Shown here: positions 35,522-45,800 of the stretch, one piece after another
Position numbering within the stretch: the first letter of the stretch is position 1
Layout of the letters: every line of letters begins with the position of its first letter
Origin: Rheinheimera texasensis DSM 17496
Lineage (GTDB): Bacteria > Pseudomonadota > Gammaproteobacteria > Enterobacterales > Alteromonadaceae
Assembly: GCF_000711985.1 (NCBI RefSeq)
Contig: NZ_JONU01000007.1
Span: forward strand, 496,001-560,000
DNA: 64,000 nt
Direction of reading: 5' to 3'
Program-made: the position numbers and the translations under genes
Notes under the pieces: model-generated
Database searches by the model: none
The model's input: the letters and a program-made list of their open reading frames with translations, nothing else
What the model was told of the DNA's origin: nothing

Positions 35522-36550
35522 TCAACCGGTTAATAAGGCACGAATGTTTCTTTTCACGCCGGGATCCCGAACCCGTGGTAACCAATAACGCTGAATAAGT
35601 GTGACCTGTAACCAGGTAAGCAGCGCGGAACAGGCGAAGACCAGCAAGTATTTCATGCCCCAGCTTTGTTCGACGATTTGTAAGAAAAAGATATGCCACA
35701 GATAAATCCAGATGCTGTTGCTGCCGGCAAAGAGTACAAAACCAATCAGCCGGCTGCTACGCAGCACCTTCAACAATGGCTCAGCCATCAGCCAGAGCGC
35801 AAAAGCACACATCAGCGCATACGCCAGATAATAATGTTGCGGCGGATACTTAAAAAGCTGCGTGCGCACAAAGCTACCTTTCTGCCAGAAAAACCACAGC
35901 GCAAACAACAAAAATATTGCCGTAAAAATGCCGAACAAACGCCCCAGCTCCGCTTTGGGCATAGCTGGAATACGCAAACCTAAGGCGAACAACAAGGCAA
36001 AAGGCACCGCATCAAACACAGTATTGCGCAGCACTGTGCGGCTCACACCGGTAATCTCAGGCAATAACATGACAACTGCCACTTCATACGCCAGATACCA
36101 CAGCAGCAGGACGCGGAAATACTGGCTGTTTTGCAGCGTGCGCTGATGAAAACGATAGATAAAAGGCGCCAGCAAGGCGACCAGTAAAAACACCCGGATG
36201 ACCCAGACATAGCCGATGCCGTCGATCATGGTATAAGAGCGTAAAATCTTCTGAAAATCCGGCAGTGCCTGCGGGTAAGCAAAAGCCCATTGCACGGCGA
36301 AATACAGCGTCAAAAACAACCAGACCGGAAACACCAGACGTTTCACCCGCGCCCACACATACTGGCCATAACTTTCTTGCTTGACCGAAGCACTAAAGGA
36401 CAATGCTGACACCAACACCATCAACGGCACATCAAAATTTCGCAGCTGCGCCACCCACATCGGCGGATAAACATGGGCCAGAATGACCATGGCCAGGCCA
36501 ATAAAACGCAGTAAATCGATGCGTTCGTCACGTTGTTGGGTTTGTCCCAT
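35522..36550 (-). CDS. Acyltransferase 3-family integral membrane protein
   Basis: 342 residues with about ten membrane helices. The N-terminus RIDLLRFIGLAMVILAHVYPP carries the family-typical helix with the conserved His (LAHV), and FDVPLMVLVSALSFS follows. Such proteins transfer acetyl or other acyl groups to extracytoplasmic sugars (O-antigen, exopolysaccharide, peptidoglycan) or other molecules. It stands alone, divergent from the PHB-depolymerase-like gene, so the substrate cannot be inferred from neighbours. Confidence 0.87.
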   Translation of the reverse strand: MGQTQQRDERIDLLRFIGLAMVILAHVYPPMWVAQLRNFDVPLMVLVSALSFSASVKQESYGQYVWARVKRLVFPVWLFLTLYFAVQWAFAYPQALPDFQKILRSYTMIDGIGYVWVIRVFLLVALLAPFIYRFHQRTLQNSQYFRVLLLWYLAYEVAVVMLLPEITGVSRTVLRNTVFDAVPFALLFALGLRIPAMPKAELGRLFGIFTAIFLLFALWFFWQKGSFVRTQLFKYPPQHYYLAYALMCAFALWLMAEPLLKVLRSSRLIGFVLFAGSNSIWIYLWHIFFLQIVEQSWGMKYLLVFACSALLTWLQVTLIQRYWLPRVRDPGVKRNIRALLTG

Positions 36551-36776
36551 CGGCTACTCCATTGTGCGGCTCTGCAGCATTGTGGTTTTACTGACAGCTG
36601 AGCATGATAGTCCCATAATTTTATGAGTACTGACAAGCAGATAGCAATTTGAATAAGGTCACAACTGATACTGTACCAAAGCACTATTGACGCACTCCGC
36701 CAGGCGCGACAAGCTCGGACTATGACCAGCCGTTGGCTGGCTGCTAATTTTGTCTTTTTCAACCAGGATGGCTTTT

Positions 36777-37793
36777 ATGCACAACAGAACCGCTGTTTCT
36801 TCCGCTTTTTTCACTGCAAGCTGTCTGCTGCTGAGTTACGCCCTGCCCGCCGCTGAGCTGTCAACTACTGAGCTGCCCCCGCTGCAACTTGCGCCAAAGT
36901 TGTCGGTGTCCGGTTTATCCTCCGGCGGTTATATGGCCAATCAGTTCCATCTGGCCTTCAGCGATAAAGTCACAGGCGCCGGTATTATCGCCGCCGGGCC
37001 TTATGGCTGTGCGCAAAACTCGTTACCGGTCGCACTTGAGCATTGTTTTAACAAAGACAGCAGTGCGCCCGATTTAGTCAAAGCTGGCGCATTGCTGCAG
37101 CAGCAGGCCGCTGCCGGCACCATAGCGCCGTTGTCCCACCTCAAAGACAGCCCGGTGTTTTTACTCCACGGCACTGCGGATAAAACCGTCCACAGCAAAG
37201 TCAGCGACGCCTTAGCAACGCAGTATCAACAGCTGGGCTCCAAAGTGCAGTATGTCAACGACAAAGCTTTTGGCCACAATTTCCCAACAGCCAATCAAGG
37301 CGCTGGCTGTGAGCTGTCCGAAGCGCCTTATCTGGGTGCTTGTGGCTATGATGCAGCCGGCGCGCTGCTCAAACATATATACCCGCACCTACAAGCCAGG
37401 GCTGTTAAAGCTGGCGGCCAGCTGTTGACGCTGCAACAGCAAAAGCTTGCCGGTGATACCGCAGCAACGTTGGGTGAAACTGGTTACATCTACATTCCAC
37501 AGAGCTGTGCCACAGGCGTTGCCTGCACCCTGCACATCAGTTTCCATGGCTGTAAACAATATGCCGGCGCGGTCGGCGATGCATATGCCAAAGGCACAGG
37601 ATTAAATGAATGGGCGGATAGCAATAACATGGTGGTGTTATATCCGCAGACGGAAAAAAGCGCGATGGCGCCCTTTAATCCAAACGGTTGCTGGGACTGG
37701 TGGGGTTACACCGATGGCAATTATGCCAATCAGCAAGGCCCGCAACTCAAAGCCGTAATGGCAATCGCCAAAGCTATTGGTTTTAAAGGTTAA
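36777..37793 (+). CDS. Exported PHB-depolymerase-family esterase
   Basis: 338 residues from the ATG at 36777, with AGGA 8 bases upstream; earlier ATG and TTG codons are in frame but poorly placed. A signal peptide (about 1-27, ending LLSYALPAAE) is clear. The lipase box GLSSGGYMA (nucleophile Ser) lies near 40, an acidic region HGTADKTVH near 140, and a His in KAFGHNFPT near 165. The C-terminal half has FHGCKQYAG and NPNGCWDWWGY, typical of this esterase/depolymerase family. It probably hydrolyses polyhydroxyalkanoate or related esters outside the cell. A terminator follows at 37820-37847. Confidence 0.86.
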   Translation: MHNRTAVSSAFFTASCLLLSYALPAAELSTTELPPLQLAPKLSVSGLSSGGYMANQFHLAFSDKVTGAGIIAAGPYGCAQNSLPVALEHCFNKDSSAPDLVKAGALLQQQAAAGTIAPLSHLKDSPVFLLHGTADKTVHSKVSDALATQYQQLGSKVQYVNDKAFGHNFPTANQGAGCELSEAPYLGACGYDAAGALLKHIYPHLQARAVKAGGQLLTLQQQKLAGDTAATLGETGYIYIPQSCATGVACTLHISFHGCKQYAGAVGDAYAKGTGLNEWADSNNMVVLYPQTEKSAMAPFNPNGCWDWWGYTDGNYANQQGPQLKAVMAIAKAIGFKG

Positions 37794-37819
37794 GCCACAA
37801 ACTGCTCGTAAAATGGCAA

Positions 37820-37847
37820 AACGGGGGCTGCAAAGGCTCCCGTTTTT
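37820..37847 (+). terminator. Rho-independent terminator after the PHB-depolymerase-like gene
   Basis: AACGGGGGC and GCTCCCGTT form a 9-pair stem (one G-T) around a TGCAAAG loop, followed by a T-run. Confidence 0.85.
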
Positions 37848-37858
37848 GCTACTCAGAC

Positions 37859-38365
37859 TCAGCCCGGAAACATACCCGCCATAGCCTGCAGCGTCTCGCC
37901 GGTCACCCGGTTGATACGCCAGTCGTGTAGCATCTGTGCACCCAACGACTGATAAAACTCAATCGCCGGCTGATTCCAGTCAAGCACCGACCATTCCAGC
38001 CGGCCACAATCACGCTCTACCGCCAAAGTTGCCAGATAAGTGATCAGCGCCTTGCCAATACCTAAGCCGCGTAAAGTCGGGTCGACAAACAAGTCTTCCA
38101 GATAAATGCCGGGCTTGGCCAAAAAGGTCGAATAATTATGGAAAAACAAGGCAAAACCGGCCGGCTTGCCCAGATAGTCGGCGATCACGACTTCTGCATA
38201 AGATTTGTCACCAAACAGCGTTGCGCTGAGTTTGGCTTCATCAGCCACTACCATATCCAGCAGCTTTTCATACTCGGCCAGTTGGCGGATAAAACTTAAA
38301 ATCTGTGGCACATCATTAGCAGTAGCCAGACGCAAACTTAAGCCGGCAATGCGGGTTTCAATCAT
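37859..38365 (-). CDS. GNAT-family N-acetyltransferase (SSAT-like)
   Basis: 168 residues, one GNAT domain. IRLRLAT-type start (LSLRLATANDVPQILSFIRQLAEYEKL), the acetyl-CoA loop LRGLGIGKALITYLA and the C-terminal LDWNQPAIEFYQSLGAQ are all characteristic. The LEDLFVDP and RLEWSVLDWN segments resemble the spermidine/diamine acetyltransferase branch, so a small amine substrate is plausible. It is 23 bases downstream of nagZ on the same strand and may be co-transcribed. Confidence 0.86.
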   Translation of the reverse strand: MIETRIAGLSLRLATANDVPQILSFIRQLAEYEKLLDMVVADEAKLSATLFGDKSYAEVVIADYLGKPAGFALFFHNYSTFLAKPGIYLEDLFVDPTLRGLGIGKALITYLATLAVERDCGRLEWSVLDWNQPAIEFYQSLGAQMLHDWRINRVTGETLQAMAGMFPG

Positions 38366-38388
38366 CGATTATCTTCCTCAAAAATGCT

Positions 38389-39456
38389 TTAAGTGCGCTC
38401 GACAATACCAGCGGAACTGGTGCCGCCAGTGACTTCTACCGCACGCAAACGTGTGGCCAGTTCAACAGCTTCGCGATACCGCGGGCTTTGCGTCAGCTGT
38501 GCTTCAGTCGTGGTATTGTGGTGTTTGAGTTTGCCAAGCCGGGCGCTGCTGTGCTGCCAGAAGGCCTGCGGCAAAGTATCCAGCACTTCGATGGCGCCTT
38601 TGCGGTCATTGCAGACCAGCACCATGTCACAGCCCGCTGTCAGCGCAGCTTCAGCACGTTGCTGATAACTACCGGCCTGATGCGCGCCTGCCATACCTAA
38701 ATCGTCGCTGAAGATCACCCCGTCAAACTGCATCTGGCCGCGTAACACCGTTTGCAGCCAATAATCTGAGAAACCGGCGGCCTTATCACAAAAAGCCGGA
38801 TACACCACATGCGCCGGCATCACGGCATCCAGCGCACCGGCTTTTGCCAGTTCGCGGAAAATAAACAAGTCCAGCGCTTCGATGGCCTCGCGGCTGCGGT
38901 TATCCACCGGCAGCTGCAAGTGTGAGTCTTCTTTGACTGAACCATGGCCGGGGAAATGTTTACCGGTAGTTTTCATGCCGGCGCTGTGCATGCCTTTGGC
39001 AAAGGCCTGCACCATCGCAATCACTTGTTTCGCGTCTGGTGAAAACGCCCGGTTACGGATCACATCACAGACACCCCAGACATCGGCGACCGGCGCAAAG
39101 GAAATATCAATATCCTGCGTCAGCACTTCCATCGCCATCAACCAGGCCATCTCAGTGGCATATTGCTGTGCCTGGGTTAAATCACCGCCAGCACCCGGTA
39201 AAATCTGCCCCATCGCCGGAATTAACGTAAATTCAGGCCGAAAACGCTGTACCCGGCCGCCTTCGTGGTCAACAGCCAGCAGCAATGGGTTGCGGCTGGC
39301 GGCACGGGTGCGGCGCACTAATTCGCGCAGCTGGGCTTTGTCCTGATAATTACGGGTAAAATAAATCACCCCGCCAACGGCCGGATGGTCTAACAATTCG
39401 ATTTCTTCAGCAGTAATTTCCGGACCCTGCAGGTCCAGCATGACAGATCCAAACAT
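38389..39456 (-). CDS. nagZ: Beta-N-acetylhexosaminidase NagZ (GH3)
   Basis: 355 residues. GH3 motifs of NagZ are present: MLDLQGPEITAEE at the start, LLLAVDHEGGRVQRFR, the KHFPGHG loop carrying the Asp/His pair, and the nucleophile in VIFSDDLGMAGA. NagZ releases N-acetylglucosamine from anhydro-muropeptides in the cytoplasm during cell-wall recycling. No signal peptide is seen, as expected. It ends 23 bases before the GNAT gene and lies downstream of the fadE terminator. Confidence 0.96.
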   Translation of the reverse strand: MFGSVMLDLQGPEITAEEIELLDHPAVGGVIYFTRNYQDKAQLRELVRRTRAASRNPLLLAVDHEGGRVQRFRPEFTLIPAMGQILPGAGGDLTQAQQYATEMAWLMAMEVLTQDIDISFAPVADVWGVCDVIRNRAFSPDAKQVIAMVQAFAKGMHSAGMKTTGKHFPGHGSVKEDSHLQLPVDNRSREAIEALDLFIFRELAKAGALDAVMPAHVVYPAFCDKAAGFSDYWLQTVLRGQMQFDGVIFSDDLGMAGAHQAGSYQQRAEAALTAGCDMVLVCNDRKGAIEVLDTLPQAFWQHSSARLGKLKHHNTTTEAQLTQSPRYREAVELATRLRAVEVTGGTSSAGIVERT

Positions 39457-39584
39457 GCGATGTTTTATCTCTTGAGGTTATATGCAGAAATGGGCATTTA
39501 CTTTACCCGATAGCCCAGCAGAAGGCTATTGCTGTGGGGTACTCTGTCGGAGCAGAGCGCGGCATTACAGAACCATCCAGCAAC

Positions 39585-39618
39585 AATTAAAAAAGGCGCC
39601 GTAGCGCCTTTTTTAATT
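39585..39618 (-). terminator. Terminator after fadE (perfect 15-base stem)
   Basis: AATTAAAAAAGGCGC and GCGCCTTTTTTAATT form a perfect stem around CGTA. The A and T runs make it usable in both directions; it ends the fadE transcript. Confidence 0.9.
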
Positions 39619-39628
39619 CATGATTGAG

Positions 39629-41932
39629 TTATGCCTGTAGCGCACGCGCTTCCAGTTCACCCGGTTTAAAGCTGTCAACACTGATGGCAGCAAAGCGCAG
39701 TTTGTTCATCTGCTCCAGCTGCGCCACTTCTTCGGCGCTCAGGACTCCGGCTTCGGCGGCTTTGCTGATAGTGACATCCAGTGGCAGCTTGCGGGCAATT
39801 TTCCCGTCTTTTTGCGCCTGGAAGATTTTCTTCATCAGCGGCTGCGCAGCATGAACAGCAAGGAATGCCTGCTCCATCGAACCCGTTGGGTCGTTTTCGC
39901 CTTCGCCCAAGTAACACAGGTGAGTCAGACGGTCACGGATCACACTTGGTTTTAACAACGCATCGGAAATTTGCATCGCCATTTCATCATCCGGCAGCTG
40001 ATAGTTGATGCCAAACGGGAACACCAGACCTTTTAACATCTTGCCAACCAGACGGTTCGGGAAGTTGCTGAAGAATCCTGCAAAGGCGCGGCCAATTTCA
40101 TACAGATTGCGCTGCACGCTGTAGTGAACAAACGGCAGATCAGCAACCTGACGACCATTATCTTCGTAGAATTTCAGCACGGCTGAGGCGATATATAAGT
40201 GACTCAGTACGTCGCCCAAACGAGCAGACAGCATCTCTTTGCGTTTTAAATCACCACCCAGCATCAGCATCGAGAAATCAGCGCAAAGTGCCAGACCGTT
40301 ACTCATCCGCGTCAGCTGTTTGTAGTATTTTGCTGTCTCGCCAGCCACTGGTGAGCTGTTCAGTAGTCCACCGGTCAGGCCCTGGAACAAGGCACCAAAA
40401 GTATTACCGAGCGCAAAACCAACATGCTTCATCAACAGTTCGTCGAATTGCTTGAGGCCCGCTTCGCTGTCCGGATTGGCCGCTGCTTCTAACTCTTTTA
40501 ATACATACGGATGGCAACGGGTGGCACCCTGACCGAAGATCATCAGGTTACGGGTCAGAATGTTGGCGCCTTCTACCGTAATTGAAATGGGCACCCCCAT
40601 ATAACCATGTGCCAGATAGTTTTTCGGACCACATTGAATAGCGCGGCCGGCATGAATATCAAAAGAATCGTTCAGCAGCGTCCGCGACATTTCAGTCATG
40701 TGGTATTTGGCAATGGCGGTGACAACTGACGGGCTTAACTTCAGGTCAATAGCACCTGCTGTCATTACGCGCATCGCTTCTAAGCTGTACGTCAGGCCAC
40801 CGATGCGACCTAAAGATTCCTGCACGCCTTCAAACTTACCAATCGACAGACCAAACTGCTGACGGACATAGGCATAAGCGCCAGTCATCCGGGTCGCCAG
40901 ATGGCCAGTGGCTGTGCCCAGTGCCGGCAAAGAAATACCGCGGCCCGCCGACAGACATTCCACCAGCATACGCCAGCCGCGACCAACATAAGCCGGGCCA
41001 CCAATGACCCATTCCAGTGGAATAAACACGTCTTTGCCGTAGGTGGTGCCGTTCATAAACGCCATATTCATCGGGAAGTGACGGTCACCAATCAACACAC
41101 CTTCATGAGACGTTGGAATGAGTGCACAAGTGATACCGATATCTTCTTTATCACCGAGCAGGTTTTCCGGATCGTACAGTTTAAACGCCAGACCCAGCAC
41201 AGTGGCAACCGGTGCCAGCGTGATGTATCGTTTGTCCCAGTTTAACCGGATGCCGATGACTTCTTTGCCTTCAAATTGGCCTTTGCAGACGACGCCATTG
41301 TCCGGAATACCGCCGGCATCTGAACCTGCTTCCGGGCCGGTCAGGGCAAAACATGGTACTTCTTTACCGGCAGCAAGGCCTGGCAACCAGCGGTCTTTTT
41401 GCTCCTGGGTGCCGTAATGCATCAACAGTTCGCCCGGGCCTAACGAGTTAGGCACCATTACGGTCACCGCCGCCGTTAAGCTGCGCGTCGCGATGCGCGA
41501 AACGATAGTTGAGTTGGCAATAGCTGAGAACTCACGGCCGCCATAGGTTTTAGGAATAATCATCGCGAAAAAGCCATTGGCTTTGATGTAATTCCATACT
41601 TCAACCGGCAGGTCACGTTGTTCCTGCACGATTTTGTAGTCGTCGAGCATTTTCAGCAGCGTCTCGACTTCGTTATCCATAAATGCCTGTTCTTCGGCAC
41701 TTAATTGCGGTTTTGGAATTTGATGTAACTTCTGCCAGTCCGGTTTGCCTTTAAACAGCTCACCATCCCACCAGACGTCCCCTGCTTCCATTGCCTCACG
41801 CTCGGTATCAGACAGCGGCGGCAGGATTTTTTTAAAAATAGCGAAAATTGGCTTGGTGATCAGGTTGCGCCGAATATCGGTCACACCTAACACCACAGCC
41901 AGGGCAACGATGAGCACAAATAAAATCAACAT
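39629..41932 (-). CDS. fadE: Acyl-CoA dehydrogenase FadE
   Basis: 767 residues, the long FadE form with an N-terminal hydrophobic segment (MLILFVLIVALAVVLGV). Acyl-CoA dehydrogenase motifs include YGGREFSAIANSTIVSRIATRS, CFALTGPEAGSDAGGIPDNG, the central IGGPAYVGRGWRMLVECL and the TVEGANILTRNLMIFGQGA segment, and a C-terminal FadE-specific domain. It catalyses the first step of fatty-acid beta-oxidation, forming trans-2-enoyl-CoA, at the inner membrane. It lies 58 bases after a PsrA-like TetR regulator on the same strand and is probably co-transcribed with it. Confidence 0.96.
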   Translation of the reverse strand: MLILFVLIVALAVVLGVTDIRRNLITKPIFAIFKKILPPLSDTEREAMEAGDVWWDGELFKGKPDWQKLHQIPKPQLSAEEQAFMDNEVETLLKMLDDYKIVQEQRDLPVEVWNYIKANGFFAMIIPKTYGGREFSAIANSTIVSRIATRSLTAAVTVMVPNSLGPGELLMHYGTQEQKDRWLPGLAAGKEVPCFALTGPEAGSDAGGIPDNGVVCKGQFEGKEVIGIRLNWDKRYITLAPVATVLGLAFKLYDPENLLGDKEDIGITCALIPTSHEGVLIGDRHFPMNMAFMNGTTYGKDVFIPLEWVIGGPAYVGRGWRMLVECLSAGRGISLPALGTATGHLATRMTGAYAYVRQQFGLSIGKFEGVQESLGRIGGLTYSLEAMRVMTAGAIDLKLSPSVVTAIAKYHMTEMSRTLLNDSFDIHAGRAIQCGPKNYLAHGYMGVPISITVEGANILTRNLMIFGQGATRCHPYVLKELEAAANPDSEAGLKQFDELLMKHVGFALGNTFGALFQGLTGGLLNSSPVAGETAKYYKQLTRMSNGLALCADFSMLMLGGDLKRKEMLSARLGDVLSHLYIASAVLKFYEDNGRQVADLPFVHYSVQRNLYEIGRAFAGFFSNFPNRLVGKMLKGLVFPFGINYQLPDDEMAMQISDALLKPSVIRDRLTHLCYLGEGENDPTGSMEQAFLAVHAAQPLMKKIFQAQKDGKIARKLPLDVTISKAAEAGVLSAEEVAQLEQMNKLRFAAISVDSFKPGELEARALQA

Positions 41933-41990
41933 AAAGTGTTCCTCAGGTCTGCAGGGTTTAACAGTTATTATTTATCAAAGTTGTCGAAAA

Positions 41991-42629
41991 TCAGGCCGCT
42001 GGTGGCGCAGCAATACCTGCCGCCAGATACGGAATTAATCGCTTAATCACACCATCGATTTCTACGGTTTCATTAAAATCAGCGGCGGCAATGTCTTTTA
42101 GCGCCACATTCGACGCCATAGTAAAAACGATGGTGCCAAGGGAAAAATGTAGTCGCCAGAAGATTTCACTCGGCGGCAGCGCCGGGCAGCTTTGTTGCAC
42201 CAGCAACACAAATTTATCCAGTATCCGGCCATAATGGTGATTAAAAAACCAGCGCAAATGCCCTTGCACATCGGTATAGCCGCGGCCAAGCAATTGTAAA
42301 AAGGTACTGGTGCCTTGCGGTTGTACCGCTCTCAGTTCTAATAAAGGTTCAACAAATACTGAAAGCACAGTAGTGAGTTGATTTGGTTGTTGCGCCGCCA
42401 GTAAGCGGTTAAATTCCTGGTCCAGGCGTGGCATTAACACCGCAAGATATCTCTGCAGCACCGCCTGGATTAATTCTTTTTTCGAACCAAAATGGTAATT
42501 AACAGACGCCAGATTCACTTCGGCCAGGCTGGTGATCTGGCGCAGCGAAGTGGCACTGAAGCCAGTATCCGCAAACAGCTGCTCTGCCGCTTCGAGGATC
42601 TTCAGTTGTGTGCTTTGTTTATTGCTCAT
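41991..42629 (-). CDS. TetR-family regulator, PsrA-like (fatty-acid responsive)
   Basis: 212 residues. The N-terminal HTH (ILEAAEQLFADTGFSATSLRQITSLAEVNLASVNYHFGSKKELI) is very close to Pseudomonas PsrA, and the C-terminal FWRLHFSLGTIVFTMAS and GVIKRLIPYLAAG also follow it. PsrA binds long-chain fatty acids and controls beta-oxidation genes. Location directly upstream of fadE on the same strand supports that role. An AAAC-N4-GTTTG site at 42685-42697, matching the PsrA recognition pattern, sits 55 bases before the start, indicating autoregulation. Confidence 0.88.
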   Translation of the reverse strand: MSNKQSTQLKILEAAEQLFADTGFSATSLRQITSLAEVNLASVNYHFGSKKELIQAVLQRYLAVLMPRLDQEFNRLLAAQQPNQLTTVLSVFVEPLLELRAVQPQGTSTFLQLLGRGYTDVQGHLRWFFNHHYGRILDKFVLLVQQSCPALPPSEIFWRLHFSLGTIVFTMASNVALKDIAAADFNETVEIDGVIKRLIPYLAAGIAAPPAA

Positions 42630-42684
42630 AGGCTGCGTTGATATCCGGCGATAACCAGGAACTGGTCATATCAGTAATGAATTT

Positions 42685-42713
42685 AAACATACGTTTGAAA
42701 TGTACGTTTGAAA
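42685..42713. promoter_or_regulatory. PsrA-type operator and TACGTTTGAAA repeats
   Basis: AAAC-ATAC-GTTTG at 42685-42697 matches the PsrA pattern AAAC-N4-GTTTG. The overlapping 11-mer TACGTTTGAAA is repeated at 42690 and 42703, a 13-base period. The position upstream of the PsrA-like gene and fadE suits repression that is lifted by acyl signals. Confidence 0.55.
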
Positions 42714-42770
42714 ACAATTGAAGTCAAGCAGCAAACTTTAATTTCAGTCGGGGCCAACGCATCGCAGCTA

Positions 42771-42801
42771 AAAAAAATCCCCCGCAACTGCGGGGGATTT
42801 T
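42771..42801 (-). terminator. Rho-independent terminator after the subtilase gene
   Basis: On the minus strand AAAATCCCCCGC and GCGGGGGATTTT form a perfect stem around AGTT, followed by a run of T. Confidence 0.92.
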
Positions 42802-42827
42802 GCATGTTAACTTGCTACTCTTCAGCC

Positions 42828-45800
42828 TTATTTAGCGAATACTTCCAGCAAGGTCGAGGTGCGTGGTTTCCCAGTCGCATCCTGCAGTGTCACGACGCCC
42901 ATATACGGTAACGCACCAGGGACCAGTTTCTTAGTAGAAACGGTAATCACATTTGGACGTCCTTTTACCGCACGGGTACTGGCAGTAATTGTACTGGTTG
43001 CAGTGTTTGCTTTATCAACAATCCAGTAAGCCAGCGTGTAATTGACATTGGCAGCACCTTTTAAGTCACGCGGGTGCACCCAGACAATATACACATCGCC
43101 GTTAGCGCTGTTATTGGCAGCCGCAGGAGCGCGCAGTACCACATCTTCATTTGCTTCAGCATTTTGTGAAGTTGCAACAGCTGAACAGCTCCAGCCTATA
43201 CAGCGGTATACATACAGATCCAGATCTGGTGCTGGCAGATTGGTCAGACCGTTACGCAGCGAGAAACGCGCGACCTGAGTACCTGCCGGCACTGTCAGGA
43301 TATGCGTGCCAAGGCTGCCTTCGTTAAACGTAAAGGTTTTGTCTGCATCCTGTACGATAGTGCGTGACGAACCAGTGGCTTGGGTCAGACCGAATAATTT
43401 GGCTGAAGTCGCGCCTGTGTACGCCATATCCGCAGTAAAAGACAACCGGCCTGAAGCTGCTGGTACTTGAGTGGTCAATGATGCCGGGGCAATAATTGCA
43501 TCCGGTTCCATTGGTTTCACCACCAGCGGGCTACGCACGTTATGTACGCCGTCAGTCAGAGTAAGGCTACCAAAAGCCCATTTGTTCAACACTGCACTGC
43601 TGGTTGGCGTCAGGGTCAGAGCATAAACCGCTTTACCACCAGCCGGTACATCTAAACTACTGGCTGCGGCCAGCTGACCTGCACTATTCAGCGTTTTGAA
43701 CTCAACAGTTACACCGGCTGGCGCTTCAATCACCGGACGATAGTTGGCATTGCTGCCACCAACGTTCGTAACCACACGCACAATTGTTTTGGCCGCTTTT
43801 AACTGCGATACCGCGATAGACGGGTAGTTCAGCTGGCTGGCGTCGGTTGGGTAACCGGCAGCAACATAGTCAGCACAGTTGTAACCAGACGCGCTTTTTA
43901 CAAACGCACTGTTACCGATACCGCACAGGAACGCGTAGTAATCAAAGGCACTGGCGTCATATACCAGACCCGGATCCATTGCTTTTACCGGAGCAGCATG
44001 ACCAGCGCCAAAGTCAAACGGGTCTGCCAGCACAGAAGAACTGGCTTTAGTCACGTTTTGATGAGACGTAGTCATCAGCGCGGATTTCACCATCGCCGGT
44101 GTCCAGTCCGGATGCTGTTCAATCAACAGTGCCGCCATACCCGCAATGTGCGGGCTAGACATTGAAGTACCCGACATGAAGGTAAAATCATTGCCTTTTG
44201 GTTTGGTGAAAGTCGTTGGAGTACCAGCGGCCAGAACGTTAACGCCAGGTGCAGTGATATCCGGCTTCAGAATGTCATAAGTCGCTTTGTTTGGACCTTT
44301 TGACGAGAAGTCTGCCATTGCATTGTTCACAAAATTAGGGTCCATGGTGACATTCACCACAGCACCACCGTTGATGGCGTTGACGATATTAGTGCCGTCA
44401 GCCAGGCTGACCATCACACCCGGAATTGTCGGACCGCCAACGACAGAACCACCCATCGCAATTGGATTTCCGGCCGCGTTGTTATAGGCCAAAATCGCTT
44501 TCGCACCAGCGTTTTGCGCGTTCAGCACTTTATCGGCAAAACCACAGGTACCACGCTGGATCAGCACTACTTTTCCTGCAACATCATCTGCGTTGGTCAG
44601 TGCAGTACAGCCCAGCGCTGGCTGTGCAACTACGACGTTGCCAGTCACAGCACCAGTCACGCTTAAAGGTTTGGTCACAGAGCCTTCGATCGCCGTTTGT
44701 TTGGTCACAGGTAAACCGCTGTTTACGCCGATTGAATTGACCGAGAAACCTGAAGCCGCAACGCTGACCACCCATGGAGCCGGCGTACCGACAGTTTCAA
44801 TGGTATTGTTGGCACCATCATTACCGGCAGAAACAGACACTAAAACGCCAGCCTGAGTGGCACGCAATTTTGCTGCTACCGAGATCGTCGTTAAATCTGT
44901 GCGACTGCCACCGATGGAATAGTTGATTACGTCAACGCCGTCAGCCACTGCTGCATCGATAGCGGCCATAGTGTCACCGTAGAAACAGCCGCGCTCCTGA
45001 GCGCCTGTTGGCGAGACATAGTCACTGTTCCAACATGCTTTGTACACAGCAACCCGGGCACGTGGCGCTACGCCAGTGATATTGCCGTAGCTTTGGCCTG
45101 CAATAGTTGCGGCAACATTGGCATTACCGGCTGCAGTACTGGCTGTGTGGCTGCCATGGCTGTCTGCATCACGTGGCGAAATAAATTCACCCGGCTGAAT
45201 GGCGTAAACAGACTGGAATGATTCTTTGAAATAACGCGCGCCGATTAATTTGTTGTTACAGGCAAAATCTGCATCTTCACCTTTGTCGCACGTCCCTTTA
45301 AAACGTGCCAGCGGAGCATAAGAACCATCATCAGCAAAACTTGGATTCGTTGGTGAAATACCGGTATCAACGATACCGACGATGATATCTTCACCTTTAA
45401 TGCCCAGAGTATGCTGGCCATCTGGTCCGGTCAGACCTAATAACGCCGGGGTCCGCGAAGTGGTCACTTGTTCTGGTTTATCTTCCCAGACGCCGACAAC
45501 TTCAGGATGCATCCGCAAACGTGCCGCCTGCTCTGCAGTCATTCGGGCAGAAAAGCCGTTGAAAGTATGTGTATATGAATAAATTAAACCGGTGTTGCTA
45601 TACTGGCTGGCCAGTTTTTCCTGCAGTTGTTTCAGTGCGGCGTTGTACGCCACGATCTGCGGGTTGGTCGCGTCATAAAGATTCAGGGCTTTGCCGACCT
45701 GAGCATTGTTTGGGGTCAGTTGGCCTAAATCGGATGCTTTTTCAACACCTGATTTGCCGACTAACTGGACAATATAGGTTGCTATCTGTTGAGACTCAGC

